Shown piece by piece: positions 46,609 through 56,291 of a stretch of DNA of 64,000 nucleotides (positions are counted from its first letter, which is position 1; every line of letters starts with the position of its first letter). Under the pieces are notes generated by a model. That model was not told the DNA's origin. It ran no database searches and worked only from the letters and a program-made list of their open reading frames with translations. Both the position numbers and the translations under genes were made by a program. This DNA is from Singulisphaera acidiphila DSM 18658 (GTDB lineage Bacteria; Planctomycetota; Planctomycetia; Isosphaerales; Isosphaeraceae): contig NC_019892.1 of assembly GCF_000242455.2 (NCBI RefSeq), forward strand, positions 372,001-436,000. Reading direction: 5' to 3'.

Positions 46609-46652
46609 TCCAAGCGGGCACGTATCCATCGTGCTGAAAGTTGAACTGAAAG

Positions 46653-46690
46653 GCCCTTCCCTCCCAATCGCGGGGGGAAGGGCTTTTTTT
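46653..46690 (+). terminator. Rho-independent terminator of the aldolase gene
   Basis: A GC-rich stem with GCCCTTCCC pairing to GGGAAGGGC at its base, loop near CAATCG, is followed by seven T (46684-46690). It lies 45 bp after the aldolase stop. Confidence 0.9.
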
Positions 46691-46780
46691 CTGAATGCTC
46701 GTCCCTGATAGAAGGAGCCGAGAGTCCTCTTCCGGACGCACCAATGAACTTGGGGATGCGACACCCCGAAGTGGGGATTT

Positions 46781-46883
46781 AACCACGAATGACACCAATG
46801 ACACGAATGGGGAAAAAACAAGAAATGGAATCAGGAATAATAATTTCTTGAATTTGTTCGTGTCATTGGTGTCATTCGTGGTT
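46781..46883. repeat. Palindromic AACCACGAAT-type repeat, 27-bp arms
   Basis: The arm starting AACCACGAATGACACCAATG (46781-46807) and its perfect reverse complement (46857-46883) enclose about 49 bp of AT-rich sequence. Related single arms occur at about 26405 and 30968 in the duplicated blocks. It is a dispersed intergenic repeat that can form a long hairpin. It sits between the aldolase terminator and the 3' end of the LptC/OstA-like gene. Confidence 0.9.
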
Positions 46884-46971
46884 GATAAAGAATCTTCGGC
46901 CCGTTCGTAGACGTCGAAGGTTGGGCCGAGCGTGGTTCAGACGTATTCAAGGATTCACCGACTACCCTGCT

Positions 46972-49900
46972 TTAACGTCCGGTCATGCCCTTCCGTTCGG
47001 TCTGGCTGGGAACCGGGATCTTGAGTCCGGGACCGACGCGTGGCGTCTTCGGAGTCTTAAGCTTGGCTTCGCCTGCTGGGCCGGGCCGGATGCCGGTCTT
47101 GGCCTGAATGAACTCCATCGCGCTCATGGGGGTCATCAACTGCGACTCACCCGTCAAGCGGTTGTACTTCATCGCCTGACCGCGTGCGCTCGTCGTCGGC
47201 TGGCCGGTCGAGGACTGCTCGATGAGGATCACCGGGCGGCCCTCTTCGGCGTAGGCGTAGAACAGCTCCTTCTGCGAGTCATAGGTGATGACGTCGGCCT
47301 TGATCGTCTGGCTGCGGGTCCTGGCTTGCGCCTCGTTCACGGCGATCAGGTTGTTCCTGGCGGCGGTCGACTTTCCGGGGGTTGGCGTGCTGCTCACATT
47401 CAGTTGTTGCGAGTTCAGCAAGACGTAGTCGTCGGGGGGCCGATCGAAGTTGACCTGCGTGTGCTCATTGGCGACCGTGGCGTGAATCGTCTGGACGTCG
47501 CCCAGGAAGCTCGCCCAGCGCGTCTCGGTCGTGTCGCCGTCCTTGCCGGCGACGTAGCGCCCCGTCATTTCGGTGTCGAAGGTGATAACGGTCACCTTCA
47601 GCGGCAGGAGAGCCGCTGGCTTGGCCCGACCGGCTGTACCCCCTGTCGTCGCCGTGGCGGGGGGGATCTGGCTGGCGTTGTGGCCGATGACGGGGGGAGT
47701 GCGTTGTACCGGGATCGGGCCGGCCGGGTTGGCTGCCGGCTTGATGGGACGCCTGGCCGCCGTGCTCGGCGTGGACGGAGCCGATAACGGATTTTCGGCA
47801 TTGTCCTCGCGGTTCCAGAGCGAGACCTTGCCCTTGCCTGGGACGTGGAAATTGCCCGTGAGCTTGTCGTAAGTCACGCGAGCCCCTTCGATCCGCTGCT
47901 TCTGGAGGAGCACTCGCGTGTTCGGATCGGTCTTTCGGCTCTCGATCACGACGTTCTCGAAACAGTCGAGCAAGGAGATCTGCGGCCTGGGTTCGGGTTC
48001 CTCACCCTGGACCGGTTCCTTGGCGGTCCCCTTGGGCCTGGCCAGCGAGACCTGCTTGTCCATGTAGACGTCCATGCGCTTATGGCAGGCGAGCTGAGCG
48101 TCCTCCATGACCGCGCGGACATCGTCGGAGAACCGGGCCACGGCCACGGGGGTCCCGCGCAGATTCACGTCGCGGGGGCGGCCCTCAAACTCCATTTTCG
48201 ACTTCCAGGAGATGGTGAGAGGCCGTTTATTGGCGTCGTCGCCGGCCTTGGCTTGCTCCTTACCTTTGGGGGCTGCGTCCGCGTCGGTTGCGTCTTTGCC
48301 GCCAACGCCCTTGTCGGTCAGCAGGCCGCGCGGGGCCATCTGGGTGAGGGTCCCCGCCCCTTTGACCCAGGCGAAGTCCTCGGCCTGGTCCAGGCCGATC
48401 TGCGGTCCGGTGATCGTCATTTCCTCGGTGGCGACCTTGGCGTGGGGCACCATCGATTTTTCGGTCGCAGTGGCCTTGTCCATGTCGATGAGGTTCTGAA
48501 CCACGAACTTCATCTTGCCGTTGCCTTGGTTGGTGACGTCAACGGCCTCGCCGGTCACGTCGGTCCCCTGCTTCTTGTCAACCTCGGCGTCCTGATGGAA
48601 GGAGACCCCGCCACGGAGCCGGACCATCTGGATTTCGCCGCGTGGGTTCTCAGACGCACCGGATTTGGCCCCTGCCTTCGGGTTGGTGGCGTCGTCCGGT
48701 TTGGTGAGAATCACGGCCCAGATGCGATCGGCCGAGACGGACACGCCGGGCTCGGCCGGTTTGTCCTTGGGTGCGGTCTTTTCATCCGTTTCGGCCGGAG
48801 CCGGGGCTGGTGCCGGTGCGACCTTGGCCCCTTCGATCGTGCCAGGCGCGGCCCCGTCACTACTGTTGGCCGGCTTGGCCGGATCCTTCGCGGTCGGGGC
48901 CGGGACCACGAACTTGGTTTCGAGCAGGTTGCGGGCGTTCATGTCCTTGCCCGGCGAGACCAGGTGGACGTTCCCGGTGGCTTTGAGCTTGTCGATCTGG
49001 AACGACTCGGCCGCTCCTCCCGGCGCAGCCGGATCGGGCTTGCCGGGGGCTGCGGTCGGCTCTGTTTTCGGTTTTGGCTTGGGGGTGAGCCAGACGACGA
49101 TTTCCTTCTCGGCGTTGAGACTGGTTTGCGGCTCCACGTCGATGAACTCGGGCATGCCGGTCAGTGTGACCGTCTTGGTCGGCTGGTTGCTGCCGTCTTC
49201 AAAGGTGGTCTTCATGACCAGGTGGTCTTGCCAGATCGCCTTGCGTTCGACCGGCTTGTCACGACCCGGGCGGGTCTCGAGCAGGCCAGGACCGCGAGCC
49301 ACGATCGTGGCGTTTTCGCTCCCTTTGCCGTCTTCGAAGATCGTCGCGTCGATCGTCCTGATAGTGGTGACCGACCCGGCCTTCCCCTTGTTGGGGCCGT
49401 CGGTGACGGCGGTCTCCACCTTCTCGACCCAGAGCTTGGTCTTGCTGTCGCCTCGGAGGTAGGTCTCGTCGGCCTGTTCCGGAGAGAGCTTCTTGTGGAT
49501 CAGCTCGTTGCAGCGGGCCGTGATCCCCTGCCCCGGCGATTGGAGCCAGACGGCGTGGCCGGTCGCCAGCGCTTCACGCAGAGCCATCTCGGTGCCCGCG
49601 CCGGTGGCGGAAGGGGCCGGTTCGCCGGTTTCGTCGGTCGCGTTGGCGTTGGCCGACTCCGGTTTCGGCTCGGGCGTCGTCTTGGGCTTCGGCACCATCG
49701 TCAGGCGGAGCGCATCGCAGTCCAACTGGTCGGGCTTCGGGTTGGGCTGGCCCGGCTGGGCGGCCCGACCGCGCGTCACCACGACGTCGCGAGCGAAGAA
49801 GATCAAGGTCGGCAACGGCGGCGCGGGGGGCCCGACCAGGACGGCTTTCCTGGCCTGCGGCAACTCGACGCGCATCTCGCCGGCGCAGCGGACGTCGAGC

Positions 49901-50796
49901 GGGGTTCGCTCTTCCTCTTCTCCCTGTCCTGGACCTTGCGGTTGTGCCGAGATGACGGCCGACCCGGGCTCGGCCTTGCCGGGGAGGATCCCCGAACGGC
50001 CGACGTCATTGAGGGAGATATGCACGTTCTTGCGCAGGTAGGCGGTCTTCGCGTCAAAGCTGCCGGCCGCGCTGCTCGGGGCGTTCTCGTCCTTGGGGCG
50101 GAGCTGGATCAGGAGGTCGAAACCGGTGATCCGCATGTCGCGATCCTGGATCACCACGTCGGAGACGCTTCTGATCTGCAAGCTGGGTTCGTCGAACTCG
50201 ACGTACGGCATCGGGCCGATGACCAGGTCGTCGATCGTCGAGAGGGGCGTCCCCTTGTCGTCGCGGAGCTGGACGTTCCCTTCCATCCGGGCGTGGACCA
50301 CCTTCATCGCGGTCCCGGCCTTGTTCGCCGTGCTCAGCAAGGGCTGGTCGAGGTCCACGATCGCCTCGTTGCTGGTGGCGGTCTTGAGGGCCTTGCCGTC
50401 GCGCGACTTCATGACGATCGCGAACCGGCGCAACCGGAGCTGCTTGCCTTCATTGAGCCGATCATATTCCTCGGCGTACATCCAGTAGCCGCGCTCGTGG
50501 TTGTAGTACCGGACCGGCAACGCCGAGTTGGCACTCCAGTGCTTGGGACCGAACGCCCGTTTCGCCGTCTCGGTGGCCTCTACCTGAGTCGACGACTCCC
50601 GACGGGGGAACGGAGTCGGCCGCGCGGCGGCCGGACCGACCCCCGCGGCGATGATCGCGAAGACCCGGACGTAGCCGGCGTAGGCCGCCAGCAAGACGCC
50701 GAATGTCATCACAACCTGAAGTGCTTTCTTGAACACAGCAATATCCGTTGTTCGGAACGACCGATCGGCAGAACGGGCGTCTTGCGACTGCCCCAT
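46972..50796 (-). CDS. Giant LptC/OstA-like lipopolysaccharide transport protein
   Basis: The protein is 1274 residues. A short cytoplasmic N-terminus is followed by one membrane helix (about 25-52, VVMTFGVLLAAYAGYVRVFA), as in LptC. The long periplasmic part alternates Pro/Lys-rich linkers with beta-strand patterns: RITGFDLLIQLR, EALATGHAVWLQSPGQGITA and KLKATGNVHLVSPGKDMNAR, which look like repeated OstA/LptA jelly-roll strands. LptC is usually about 190 residues and LptA about 180, so this may combine both functions several times over. It follows kdsC by 5 bp, in the order kdsD-kdsC-lptC known from E. coli. No lptA or lptB gene is seen here. Confidence 0.72.
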   Translation of the reverse strand: MGQSQDARSADRSFRTTDIAVFKKALQVVMTFGVLLAAYAGYVRVFAIIAAGVGPAAARPTPFPRRESSTQVEATETAKRAFGPKHWSANSALPVRYYNHERGYWMYAEEYDRLNEGKQLRLRRFAIVMKSRDGKALKTATSNEAIVDLDQPLLSTANKAGTAMKVVHARMEGNVQLRDDKGTPLSTIDDLVIGPMPYVEFDEPSLQIRSVSDVVIQDRDMRITGFDLLIQLRPKDENAPSSAAGSFDAKTAYLRKNVHISLNDVGRSGILPGKAEPGSAVISAQPQGPGQGEEEERTPLDVRCAGEMRVELPQARKAVLVGPPAPPLPTLIFFARDVVVTRGRAAQPGQPNPKPDQLDCDALRLTMVPKPKTTPEPKPESANANATDETGEPAPSATGAGTEMALREALATGHAVWLQSPGQGITARCNELIHKKLSPEQADETYLRGDSKTKLWVEKVETAVTDGPNKGKAGSVTTIRTIDATIFEDGKGSENATIVARGPGLLETRPGRDKPVERKAIWQDHLVMKTTFEDGSNQPTKTVTLTGMPEFIDVEPQTSLNAEKEIVVWLTPKPKPKTEPTAAPGKPDPAAPGGAAESFQIDKLKATGNVHLVSPGKDMNARNLLETKFVVPAPTAKDPAKPANSSDGAAPGTIEGAKVAPAPAPAPAETDEKTAPKDKPAEPGVSVSADRIWAVILTKPDDATNPKAGAKSGASENPRGEIQMVRLRGGVSFHQDAEVDKKQGTDVTGEAVDVTNQGNGKMKFVVQNLIDMDKATATEKSMVPHAKVATEEMTITGPQIGLDQAEDFAWVKGAGTLTQMAPRGLLTDKGVGGKDATDADAAPKGKEQAKAGDDANKRPLTISWKSKMEFEGRPRDVNLRGTPVAVARFSDDVRAVMEDAQLACHKRMDVYMDKQVSLARPKGTAKEPVQGEEPEPRPQISLLDCFENVVIESRKTDPNTRVLLQKQRIEGARVTYDKLTGNFHVPGKGKVSLWNREDNAENPLSAPSTPSTAARRPIKPAANPAGPIPVQRTPPVIGHNASQIPPATATTGGTAGRAKPAALLPLKVTVITFDTEMTGRYVAGKDGDTTETRWASFLGDVQTIHATVANEHTQVNFDRPPDDYVLLNSQQLNVSSTPTPGKSTAARNNLIAVNEAQARTRSQTIKADVITYDSQKELFYAYAEEGRPVILIEQSSTGQPTTSARGQAMKYNRLTGESQLMTPMSAMEFIQAKTGIRPGPAGEAKLKTPKTPRVGPGLKIPVPSQTERKGMTGR

Positions 50797-50800
50797 CGCG

Positions 50801-51349
50801 TCAGGCCGGCACCTGGTAGCGGGCCACGAGCCCGTCCCAGACCCCCTGGTGTTTCAAGATGACTTCGACGATCTCGCGGATCGCCCCCCGACCTCCGTGC
50901 ACCTGGGTCACGAAGTGGGCGGCCTCGCGGACCTCGGCGGCGGCGTCTGCGGGGCAGGCAGCGAGCCCGACCGCCCGCAAGACGGGCAGGTCGGGCAGGT
51001 CGTCACCCACATAGCAGACCTGTGCGGCGTCGAGGCCCAGCTCGGCGATCAGCTTACGGAACGGTTCCCCCTTTTGGGACGCCCCTTGAATCACAGGCGC
51101 GATTCCGAGCTCGGCCGCGCGGCGGTTGACGGCGGGGGCCCAGCGCCCTGACAGGATGGCGGCACGCTTCCCCGCCTTGCGCCAGAGGTCGAAGGCGCTC
51201 CCGTCGCGGACGTGGAAATGCTTGGTCTCGACCCCGTGGTCGTCGACCGCGATGACGCCGTCGGTGAGCACCCCGTCGACGTCCACCAGGAGCAGTTCGA
51301 CCGGTCCGCAGCGTGCGGCCAGATCGAGGGAGGGCTGCATACCGTTCAT
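50801..51349 (-). CDS. kdsC: 3-deoxy-D-manno-octulosonate 8-phosphate phosphatase KdsC
   Basis: KdsC removes phosphate from Kdo 8-phosphate on the way to LPS inner core sugar Kdo. The protein is 182 residues, the normal length for this HAD phosphatase. The nucleophile motif is LLLVDVDGVLTDG (Asp23 and Asp25). Motif II lies around AAILSGRWAPAV, and GEPFRKLIAELGL and CYVGDDLPDLPVLRAVG give the Lys and the acidic metal site. It overlaps the kdsD stop by 4 bp (ATGA) and is followed 5 bp later by the LptC/OstA-like gene, giving a tight three-gene operon. Confidence 0.94.
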   Translation of the reverse strand: MNGMQPSLDLAARCGPVELLLVDVDGVLTDGVIAVDDHGVETKHFHVRDGSAFDLWRKAGKRAAILSGRWAPAVNRRAAELGIAPVIQGASQKGEPFRKLIAELGLDAAQVCYVGDDLPDLPVLRAVGLAACPADAAAEVREAAHFVTQVHGGRGAIREIVEVILKHQGVWDGLVARYQVPA

Positions 51350-52368
51350 TCCTCCGGCTCGGCGGGGACCAGGTCGATCACGTCGGTCAGGTCGATCAAG
51401 CCGACGAGGCGCCCGCCTCGATTGACGACGGGCAGCTCGCTGATCTTCCGTGCTTTGAGGGCCTCGACCGCATCGGCGATCGTCGCTCCGACCTCGATCT
51501 TGACCGGGTTGGCTGTCATGACCTCGCCGATCGGCCGGTCGAGCTCAGCCTCACGCCGTTTTTCGAACAGTCGGGCCAGGTCGCTGTCGGTGAAGATCCC
51601 CAGCAACTTCTGGTCCGCTCCCTCGACCAGGATCGCCCCCGAGCGGCGCCGCGGCCCGGCCAGGCGGACAAAGACTGCGCGGACGGTCTCGTCGGGGCGC
51701 GCCCGGCGGATCTGGGCACCGGTTCGCATCACTTCCTCGACATGGCAAAGCTTACGCCCGAGGCTTCCCCCGGGGTGGTAGAGCGCGAAGTCCTCGGCCC
51801 GGAAGTCGCGCATCTTGCTGATGAGGAGCGCCAGGGCATCGCCGACAGCCATGAGCGCCGTGGTGCTGGCCGAGGGGGCGAGGCCGAGCGGGCAGGCTTC
51901 CTGAAGGGGCCCCAAGGCGATGCAGAGGTCGGCCGCCTGGCCGAGTGAGCTCCCCACCCCTTCGGTGATCGCGACGAGGTGCGCTCCCAGCCGCCGAAGC
52001 GCTGGGACCAGCCGGAGCAGTTCGTACGTTTCCCCGCTCTGCGAGAGGGCGATCACGATGTCGCCGGCCCGGATCCGCCCGAGGTCGCCGTGGACCGCTT
52101 CGGCCGGATGGAGCGGGAACGCCCGCGTGCCCGTCGAGGCCAAGGTGGCCGCCAGCTTTTGGCCGACCAGCCCTGCCTTGCCCATCCCGGTGACGATCAC
52201 GCTCCCCGGGCAGCGATAGACCAGGTCGGCCGCCCGCGCGATCGAGACCCCGAGCCGGTCACGCACGCGCTCCAGCGCATGGGCCTCAACGCGGAGGACC
52301 TCACGCGCAAACGCAAGTCCTTCGGCTTCAGTGATTTGGGTCAGAGACTCATCCGTGAACATGGCCAT
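51346..52368 (-). CDS. kdsD: Arabinose 5-phosphate isomerase KdsD (KpsF/GutQ family)
   Basis: KdsD converts ribulose 5-phosphate to arabinose 5-phosphate, the first step to Kdo. The protein is 340 residues from the ATG at 52368, with GGAGG 7 bp upstream. The sugar isomerase (SIS) domain has PGSVIVTGMGKAGLVGQKLA, ALSQSGETYELLRLVP and LGLAPSASTTALMAVGDALA. A pair of CBS domains fills the C-terminal part (about 200-335), ending VVNRGGRLVGLIDLTDVIDL. A longer in-frame start (52512) lacks a ribosome binding site. It begins the kdsD-kdsC-lptC-like operon. Confidence 0.95.
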   Translation of the reverse strand: MAMFTDESLTQITEAEGLAFAREVLRVEAHALERVRDRLGVSIARAADLVYRCPGSVIVTGMGKAGLVGQKLAATLASTGTRAFPLHPAEAVHGDLGRIRAGDIVIALSQSGETYELLRLVPALRRLGAHLVAITEGVGSSLGQAADLCIALGPLQEACPLGLAPSASTTALMAVGDALALLISKMRDFRAEDFALYHPGGSLGRKLCHVEEVMRTGAQIRRARPDETVRAVFVRLAGPRRRSGAILVEGADQKLLGIFTDSDLARLFEKRREAELDRPIGEVMTANPVKIEVGATIADAVEALKARKISELPVVNRGGRLVGLIDLTDVIDLVPAEPEE

Positions 52369-53273
52369 CGTTGGGCCTCCTTGCCCCGCGTCTTTTGACG
52401 CCAAACCTGACGGCTCCGGCCTACGGATTTTAGGGGATCGCACCATAGCCCATCCCCCTGGTCTCGTCAACGCAGGCCCTGATAACTTCCTGTCCCACGC
52501 CCGTGAGATCAAATCGCCCCATTATAGATTCTCGGCAATCCCGATCTGGGACGTTTGGGGAAACCGGGATGCCGATGCGGGAATGTTCCGAATAGTCCTG
52601 ATGGACCTGATGGGGTCGGAAGCCTCTTCCCCTCGTTCATGTTACGAACGGTTCGGTTTCGATCCTGAGACTTGCCACGCACTACAAATCGGAGGAAAGC
52701 GGGGCAACTCTTGACTTGGGACACCTTCGCTTCGCGGAAGCGGGGCGCTTCCTCTCTTCTCTTTTTCCTCAGAGGCGAGTGGGGAGCGTAAGCTCACTGT
52801 CTTTTGATTTCCCCGCCATGCGCAGACCCAAAAACAGGGAACTTACGGTCGTCGGCTTCAACAAGTTTCTCTTCCTGGCGGTCGCCTTCTATCTCCTTTC
52901 GGCCTGGTCCAGGCCGAGAGCTCCGCTTGCCGTGGGCTGAGGCGGTTCCGATCGAGCGGACTGGAGCGGCGGCCCGTCGCGCGATTGTGGTCGGTCGCCG
53001 CTCCGCCCGACGCAGCCGAGCACGCCCCATGATGATTATATTTCAGTTTTGGATTTAATGGCGTCGCCTCATGGGGACTTGCTAGGTTCTGGCGTGTGGC
53101 CAGATTAGGATCAGCGAGATTTTTGAGAGCTTGGGCCTGCATCTTGTCGGCCAGAGCCGTGAGCGTTATATTCCAGAAATGGAAATAATGCTTGCGGTCG
53201 ATCGGCGGCCGAGACTTCGGCTCGCGATTCTCCGGAAAAAAAAGAGGCCGCGCACCGGGAGGAAGACGCACTC
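52369..53273. other. Intergenic region, about 900 bp
   Basis: This lies between two genes read outwards, so it should contain both promoters. At 52736-52752 is a hairpin (GGAAGCG-GGG-CGCTTCC) with a T-rich tail, terminator-like for the plus strand. A 137-codon minus-strand frame (53271-52858) has a protein-like patch, ALADKMQAQALKNLADPNLA, but no ribosome binding site, and it may be a remnant. No other gene is supported. Confidence 0.4.
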
Positions 53274-56048
53274 ATGTGGGCCAAGATCGCGCAAGAGAAC
53301 TTTCGGGCGTCGAGAACGCTCGTCCGCAAACTGGCCGGGCGGGTGGGGCCGCTCCTCGCCCTGCCCTGCTGCCTCTGGCTTGGGGTTGGCTTGACTGTCG
53401 CGGTGGCCGAGGTGCCATTTCAGGAGAGCTTTGCGGGGACCGGGCCGGGCGAGGGGTGGGAACAGGTGATTGCTCCCGAGGGGACGATCGAGGTGAAGGA
53501 GGGGTGGGCGACGTTCGTCGCGCCGGCCGGTGGCCGCTCGCACATCCAGCGGCCGGCGGGGGCGGACTTGATTTCCATTTCCGGCAAGCTGGCGCGATGG
53601 GCGTCGGTCTATATCGTCTGGGATGCCGACAACTGGTGCGGGGTCGGCAAGCTTTCGCCGACGCCGTTCGGCCGGTTCTACAGTATCGACGTCGTGAACG
53701 GAAAAGCGACCGAGGTCGACCACCGTGGGGTCGACTTCAACACGCGACATGCGATGAGGATTCGACTCGGCAGCGACCACGTCGCGTTCCAGTACGAACT
53801 CGACGGCAAGTGGGTCGACCTCCGAACAATCGAGCGGCCAAACGGGTTCGCCGGGGCCCCGAAGTTGGTGGCGGCCGGCAAATACTACGGTGCGGACGAC
53901 AAGCCGTTTGGCAAAGGTTCCCCCAACGCAATCGGCGAGGAGAAGCAGAGCGGCGCAATTGATGAGGTGAGCATCGAGCCGACACCGGCAACGGAGTGGA
54001 AGCTCACCGAGGCCCAGCTCAAGGCCGTGCGCCAGCCACCGGATGAGCCGGTGAACGCGCTGCTCCGGCAGGGGAAGGACGACCCGACATTTGAGCAGAT
54101 CGTCGGCTATTATCCGCCGTTCCGGTCGCCGCGTGAGATCGTCGGCGTGGCGGGGCACGTTCAGGAGATCGGGGTCGACTGGCTCGGCCGGCTCGACACC
54201 AGCCCGTGGACGGCCCCCAAGGCCTGGTTTCTGGTGGGCGAGCCTGCCGTGGCCTTTGGCCAGCTTGGCGTGCCGTTCCAGCGCAGATTGCTTCATGGCT
54301 ACCTGCCGCTCGTCACGCTCAGCCGGGTGATCGACGGTGTCGAGCACGAGCTCACGGTCTTTGGCTGGTCGGAAGGCTTTCGCGTCGATAAGGAGACGTT
54401 CGCCTATGCACGGATGACTGCGACTGTTGTGGGCAATGACAAGAAGGTCCGGCTGCCGAAGCAGGTCACGTTCGCCTGGGGCGACGGCGACAAGTATCGG
54501 AATATCCCGATGGCCGAGCGCGACGGCCGCGCCGAGGGGTTTCTCAAGCTCAAGTGGCCTGAACCTGCCTCGGCCCGCGAAATCGAGGCGGCCGAGTTCG
54601 ACGCCAAGTTCCGGGAGACCGCGAATCTGTGGCAGCAGAAGCTTGCCCCTGCCACGCGGTTCGACGTGCCGGACCTGCGGGTGATGGAGGCGTATCGCGC
54701 CTGGATCGTGTACTCGATGCTCAATGCCGACACGATCAACGGCCAGCTCGAGCCGCACGACGGCGCCGGCTTCTACGACTCGATGTTCGGCAACAGCGTG
54801 ACGCTTCAAGCCATTGCAATGGACCAGTACGGTCTTCACGACTACGCGGCGAAGATCCTCGACATGCAGCGCCACTTTCAGCAATCCGACGGACTCTACG
54901 TCCAGGATTGCGGCCTCGTCGATGCCGGCGGATTCATCGCGGGCCTCGCGAAGCACTACGAGTTGACCGGCGATCGCGACTGGCTCCAGCGCGTCACGCC
55001 GAACATCGTGAAGCAGTGCGACTGGATCCTCCGCGAACGGGAGGCGGCCCCGAAGGAAGGGTTGGTTCGCGGCCTGATTAAGTTCCGGCCCTACAACGAT
55101 TATCAAGGAAAGGTTTATAACTACCTGGGCAACGCCTGGTGCGCTCAAGGGATGGCGCTCGCCGCCTTGGCCCTCAAGGAGATCGGCGCTCCCGAAGCCG
55201 GCAAGCTCGCCGCCGAGGCCGAGCACTATCGCAAAGACATCCTCGACTCAATGCAGGCGGCAGCGTTCTCGCGCGACGGCCTGACGCTCCTGCCGATGGA
55301 ACCCGACACGCATCGGCTGCTCAAGCTCAGCAAGTACCGTGGCGGCGACTACTGGGGCCTCATCGCCAGCCCCCTGCTCGGCACCGACCTGCTTGCGTCT
55401 GACGACCCGCGAACCACCTGGATCGTCGACCTCATCGAACAGCGCGGCGGTCTGATCGCTGGCGTCTCCGAGTTCCAGGACGGCATCGATCACGCATACA
55501 CGTTCGGCTACCTCAATAACGCCCTGAAACGGGACGAGGTCCGCAAGGCCCTGCTCGGTTTCTGGTCGTTCATGGCCTTTGGCATGACCCGCGACACATA
55601 CTCACCGGTCGAGGTATCGATGATCAAGACCGGCGAGAACCACTACACGCTGCCGCATCTCTACTCCTGCACCGAGCAGCTCCGCCTTTTGCGGAACCTG
55701 TTGCTCCGCGAGGAGAGCACCAACAACGTGCTCTGGCTTGGCCAAGGAATTCCGCGTGCCTGGCTCGAGCCCGGCAAGCACGTCGCCGTCACGGCCGCGC
55801 CCACCCTGTACGGTGACCTGAGCTACCGGATCGATGCGAACGCCGACGGCACGTTCCGAGTCCGCCTCGATCCCCCCACCCGACGTGCTCCGGCGGAGAT
55901 CAAGCTCCGCCTCCGCCACTCGTCTGGCCGTCTGATCGCCTCTGTGAAGGCGACCCCCTCGATCCCTTTGGAGGCTTCCGAGGAAACGATCACTCTCAAA
56001 GATGTGAGGAACCCTGTCGACCTTCTCATCCATTTTCGGGAGAACTGA
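53274..56048 (+). CDS. Secreted glycoside-hydrolase-like protein (alpha/alpha six-hairpin type)
   Basis: The protein is 924 residues. The signal peptide is near LLALPCCLWLGVGLTVAVAE. Residues about 50-230 form a concanavalin/LamG-like beta-sandwich (FYSIDVVNGKATEVDHRGVD), typical of laminin-G or DUF1080-type sugar-binding domains. A linking beta domain follows. The C-terminal half (about 470-830) is helical with INGQLEPHDGAGFYDSMFGN, LYVQDCGLVDAGGFIAGLAK and GVSEFQDGIDHAYTFGYLNN, matching (alpha/alpha)6 glycosidases such as GH15/GH63/GH78-like enzymes. The catalytic acids cannot be named with certainty. The final 80 residues are a beta domain. It is a single gene with no CAZyme neighbours. 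Confidence 0.78.
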   Translation: MWAKIAQENFRASRTLVRKLAGRVGPLLALPCCLWLGVGLTVAVAEVPFQESFAGTGPGEGWEQVIAPEGTIEVKEGWATFVAPAGGRSHIQRPAGADLISISGKLARWASVYIVWDADNWCGVGKLSPTPFGRFYSIDVVNGKATEVDHRGVDFNTRHAMRIRLGSDHVAFQYELDGKWVDLRTIERPNGFAGAPKLVAAGKYYGADDKPFGKGSPNAIGEEKQSGAIDEVSIEPTPATEWKLTEAQLKAVRQPPDEPVNALLRQGKDDPTFEQIVGYYPPFRSPREIVGVAGHVQEIGVDWLGRLDTSPWTAPKAWFLVGEPAVAFGQLGVPFQRRLLHGYLPLVTLSRVIDGVEHELTVFGWSEGFRVDKETFAYARMTATVVGNDKKVRLPKQVTFAWGDGDKYRNIPMAERDGRAEGFLKLKWPEPASAREIEAAEFDAKFRETANLWQQKLAPATRFDVPDLRVMEAYRAWIVYSMLNADTINGQLEPHDGAGFYDSMFGNSVTLQAIAMDQYGLHDYAAKILDMQRHFQQSDGLYVQDCGLVDAGGFIAGLAKHYELTGDRDWLQRVTPNIVKQCDWILREREAAPKEGLVRGLIKFRPYNDYQGKVYNYLGNAWCAQGMALAALALKEIGAPEAGKLAAEAEHYRKDILDSMQAAAFSRDGLTLLPMEPDTHRLLKLSKYRGGDYWGLIASPLLGTDLLASDDPRTTWIVDLIEQRGGLIAGVSEFQDGIDHAYTFGYLNNALKRDEVRKALLGFWSFMAFGMTRDTYSPVEVSMIKTGENHYTLPHLYSCTEQLRLLRNLLLREESTNNVLWLGQGIPRAWLEPGKHVAVTAAPTLYGDLSYRIDANADGTFRVRLDPPTRRAPAEIKLRLRHSSGRLIASVKATPSIPLEASEETITLKDVRNPVDLLIHFREN

Positions 56049-56070
56049 CGTCCGGATTTCTTCCAGGCGA

Positions 56071-56093
56071 GCGGGGAGCGGATCGCTCCCCGC
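56071..56093 (+). terminator. Hairpin after the glycosidase gene
   Basis: GCGGGGAGCG-GAT-CGCTCCCCGC is a perfect 10-bp stem with a 3-base loop, 22 bp after the stop. No T run follows. It probably stops or protects the transcript. Confidence 0.5.
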
Positions 56094-56291
56094 CGTCAAA
56101 CGGCATCGAAAGCCAGTGCGCCGTTGTTCCCCACGCGCCTGGGCATGGAAGCTTCGCTTGTCCTGAGAGCGAGCGGAGCGCTGATTGCTTTCTGTCTTCT
56201 CTCCCCCCCCCCCTTTTTTTTCGTTTTGGTAGATCATTCTACCGTCTGCGGCGCGAGCGGTTCGTGGCATCACTCGGGGGAAGTCGAGCAT

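Noticed and set aside
47845..50862. Open frame of 1005 codons on the plus strand opposite the LptC/OstA-like gene
   Set aside because: Composition is Gly/Leu/Arg/Asp-rich with no domain. The minus-strand frame has the membrane helix, OstA-like patterns and the tight junction with kdsC.
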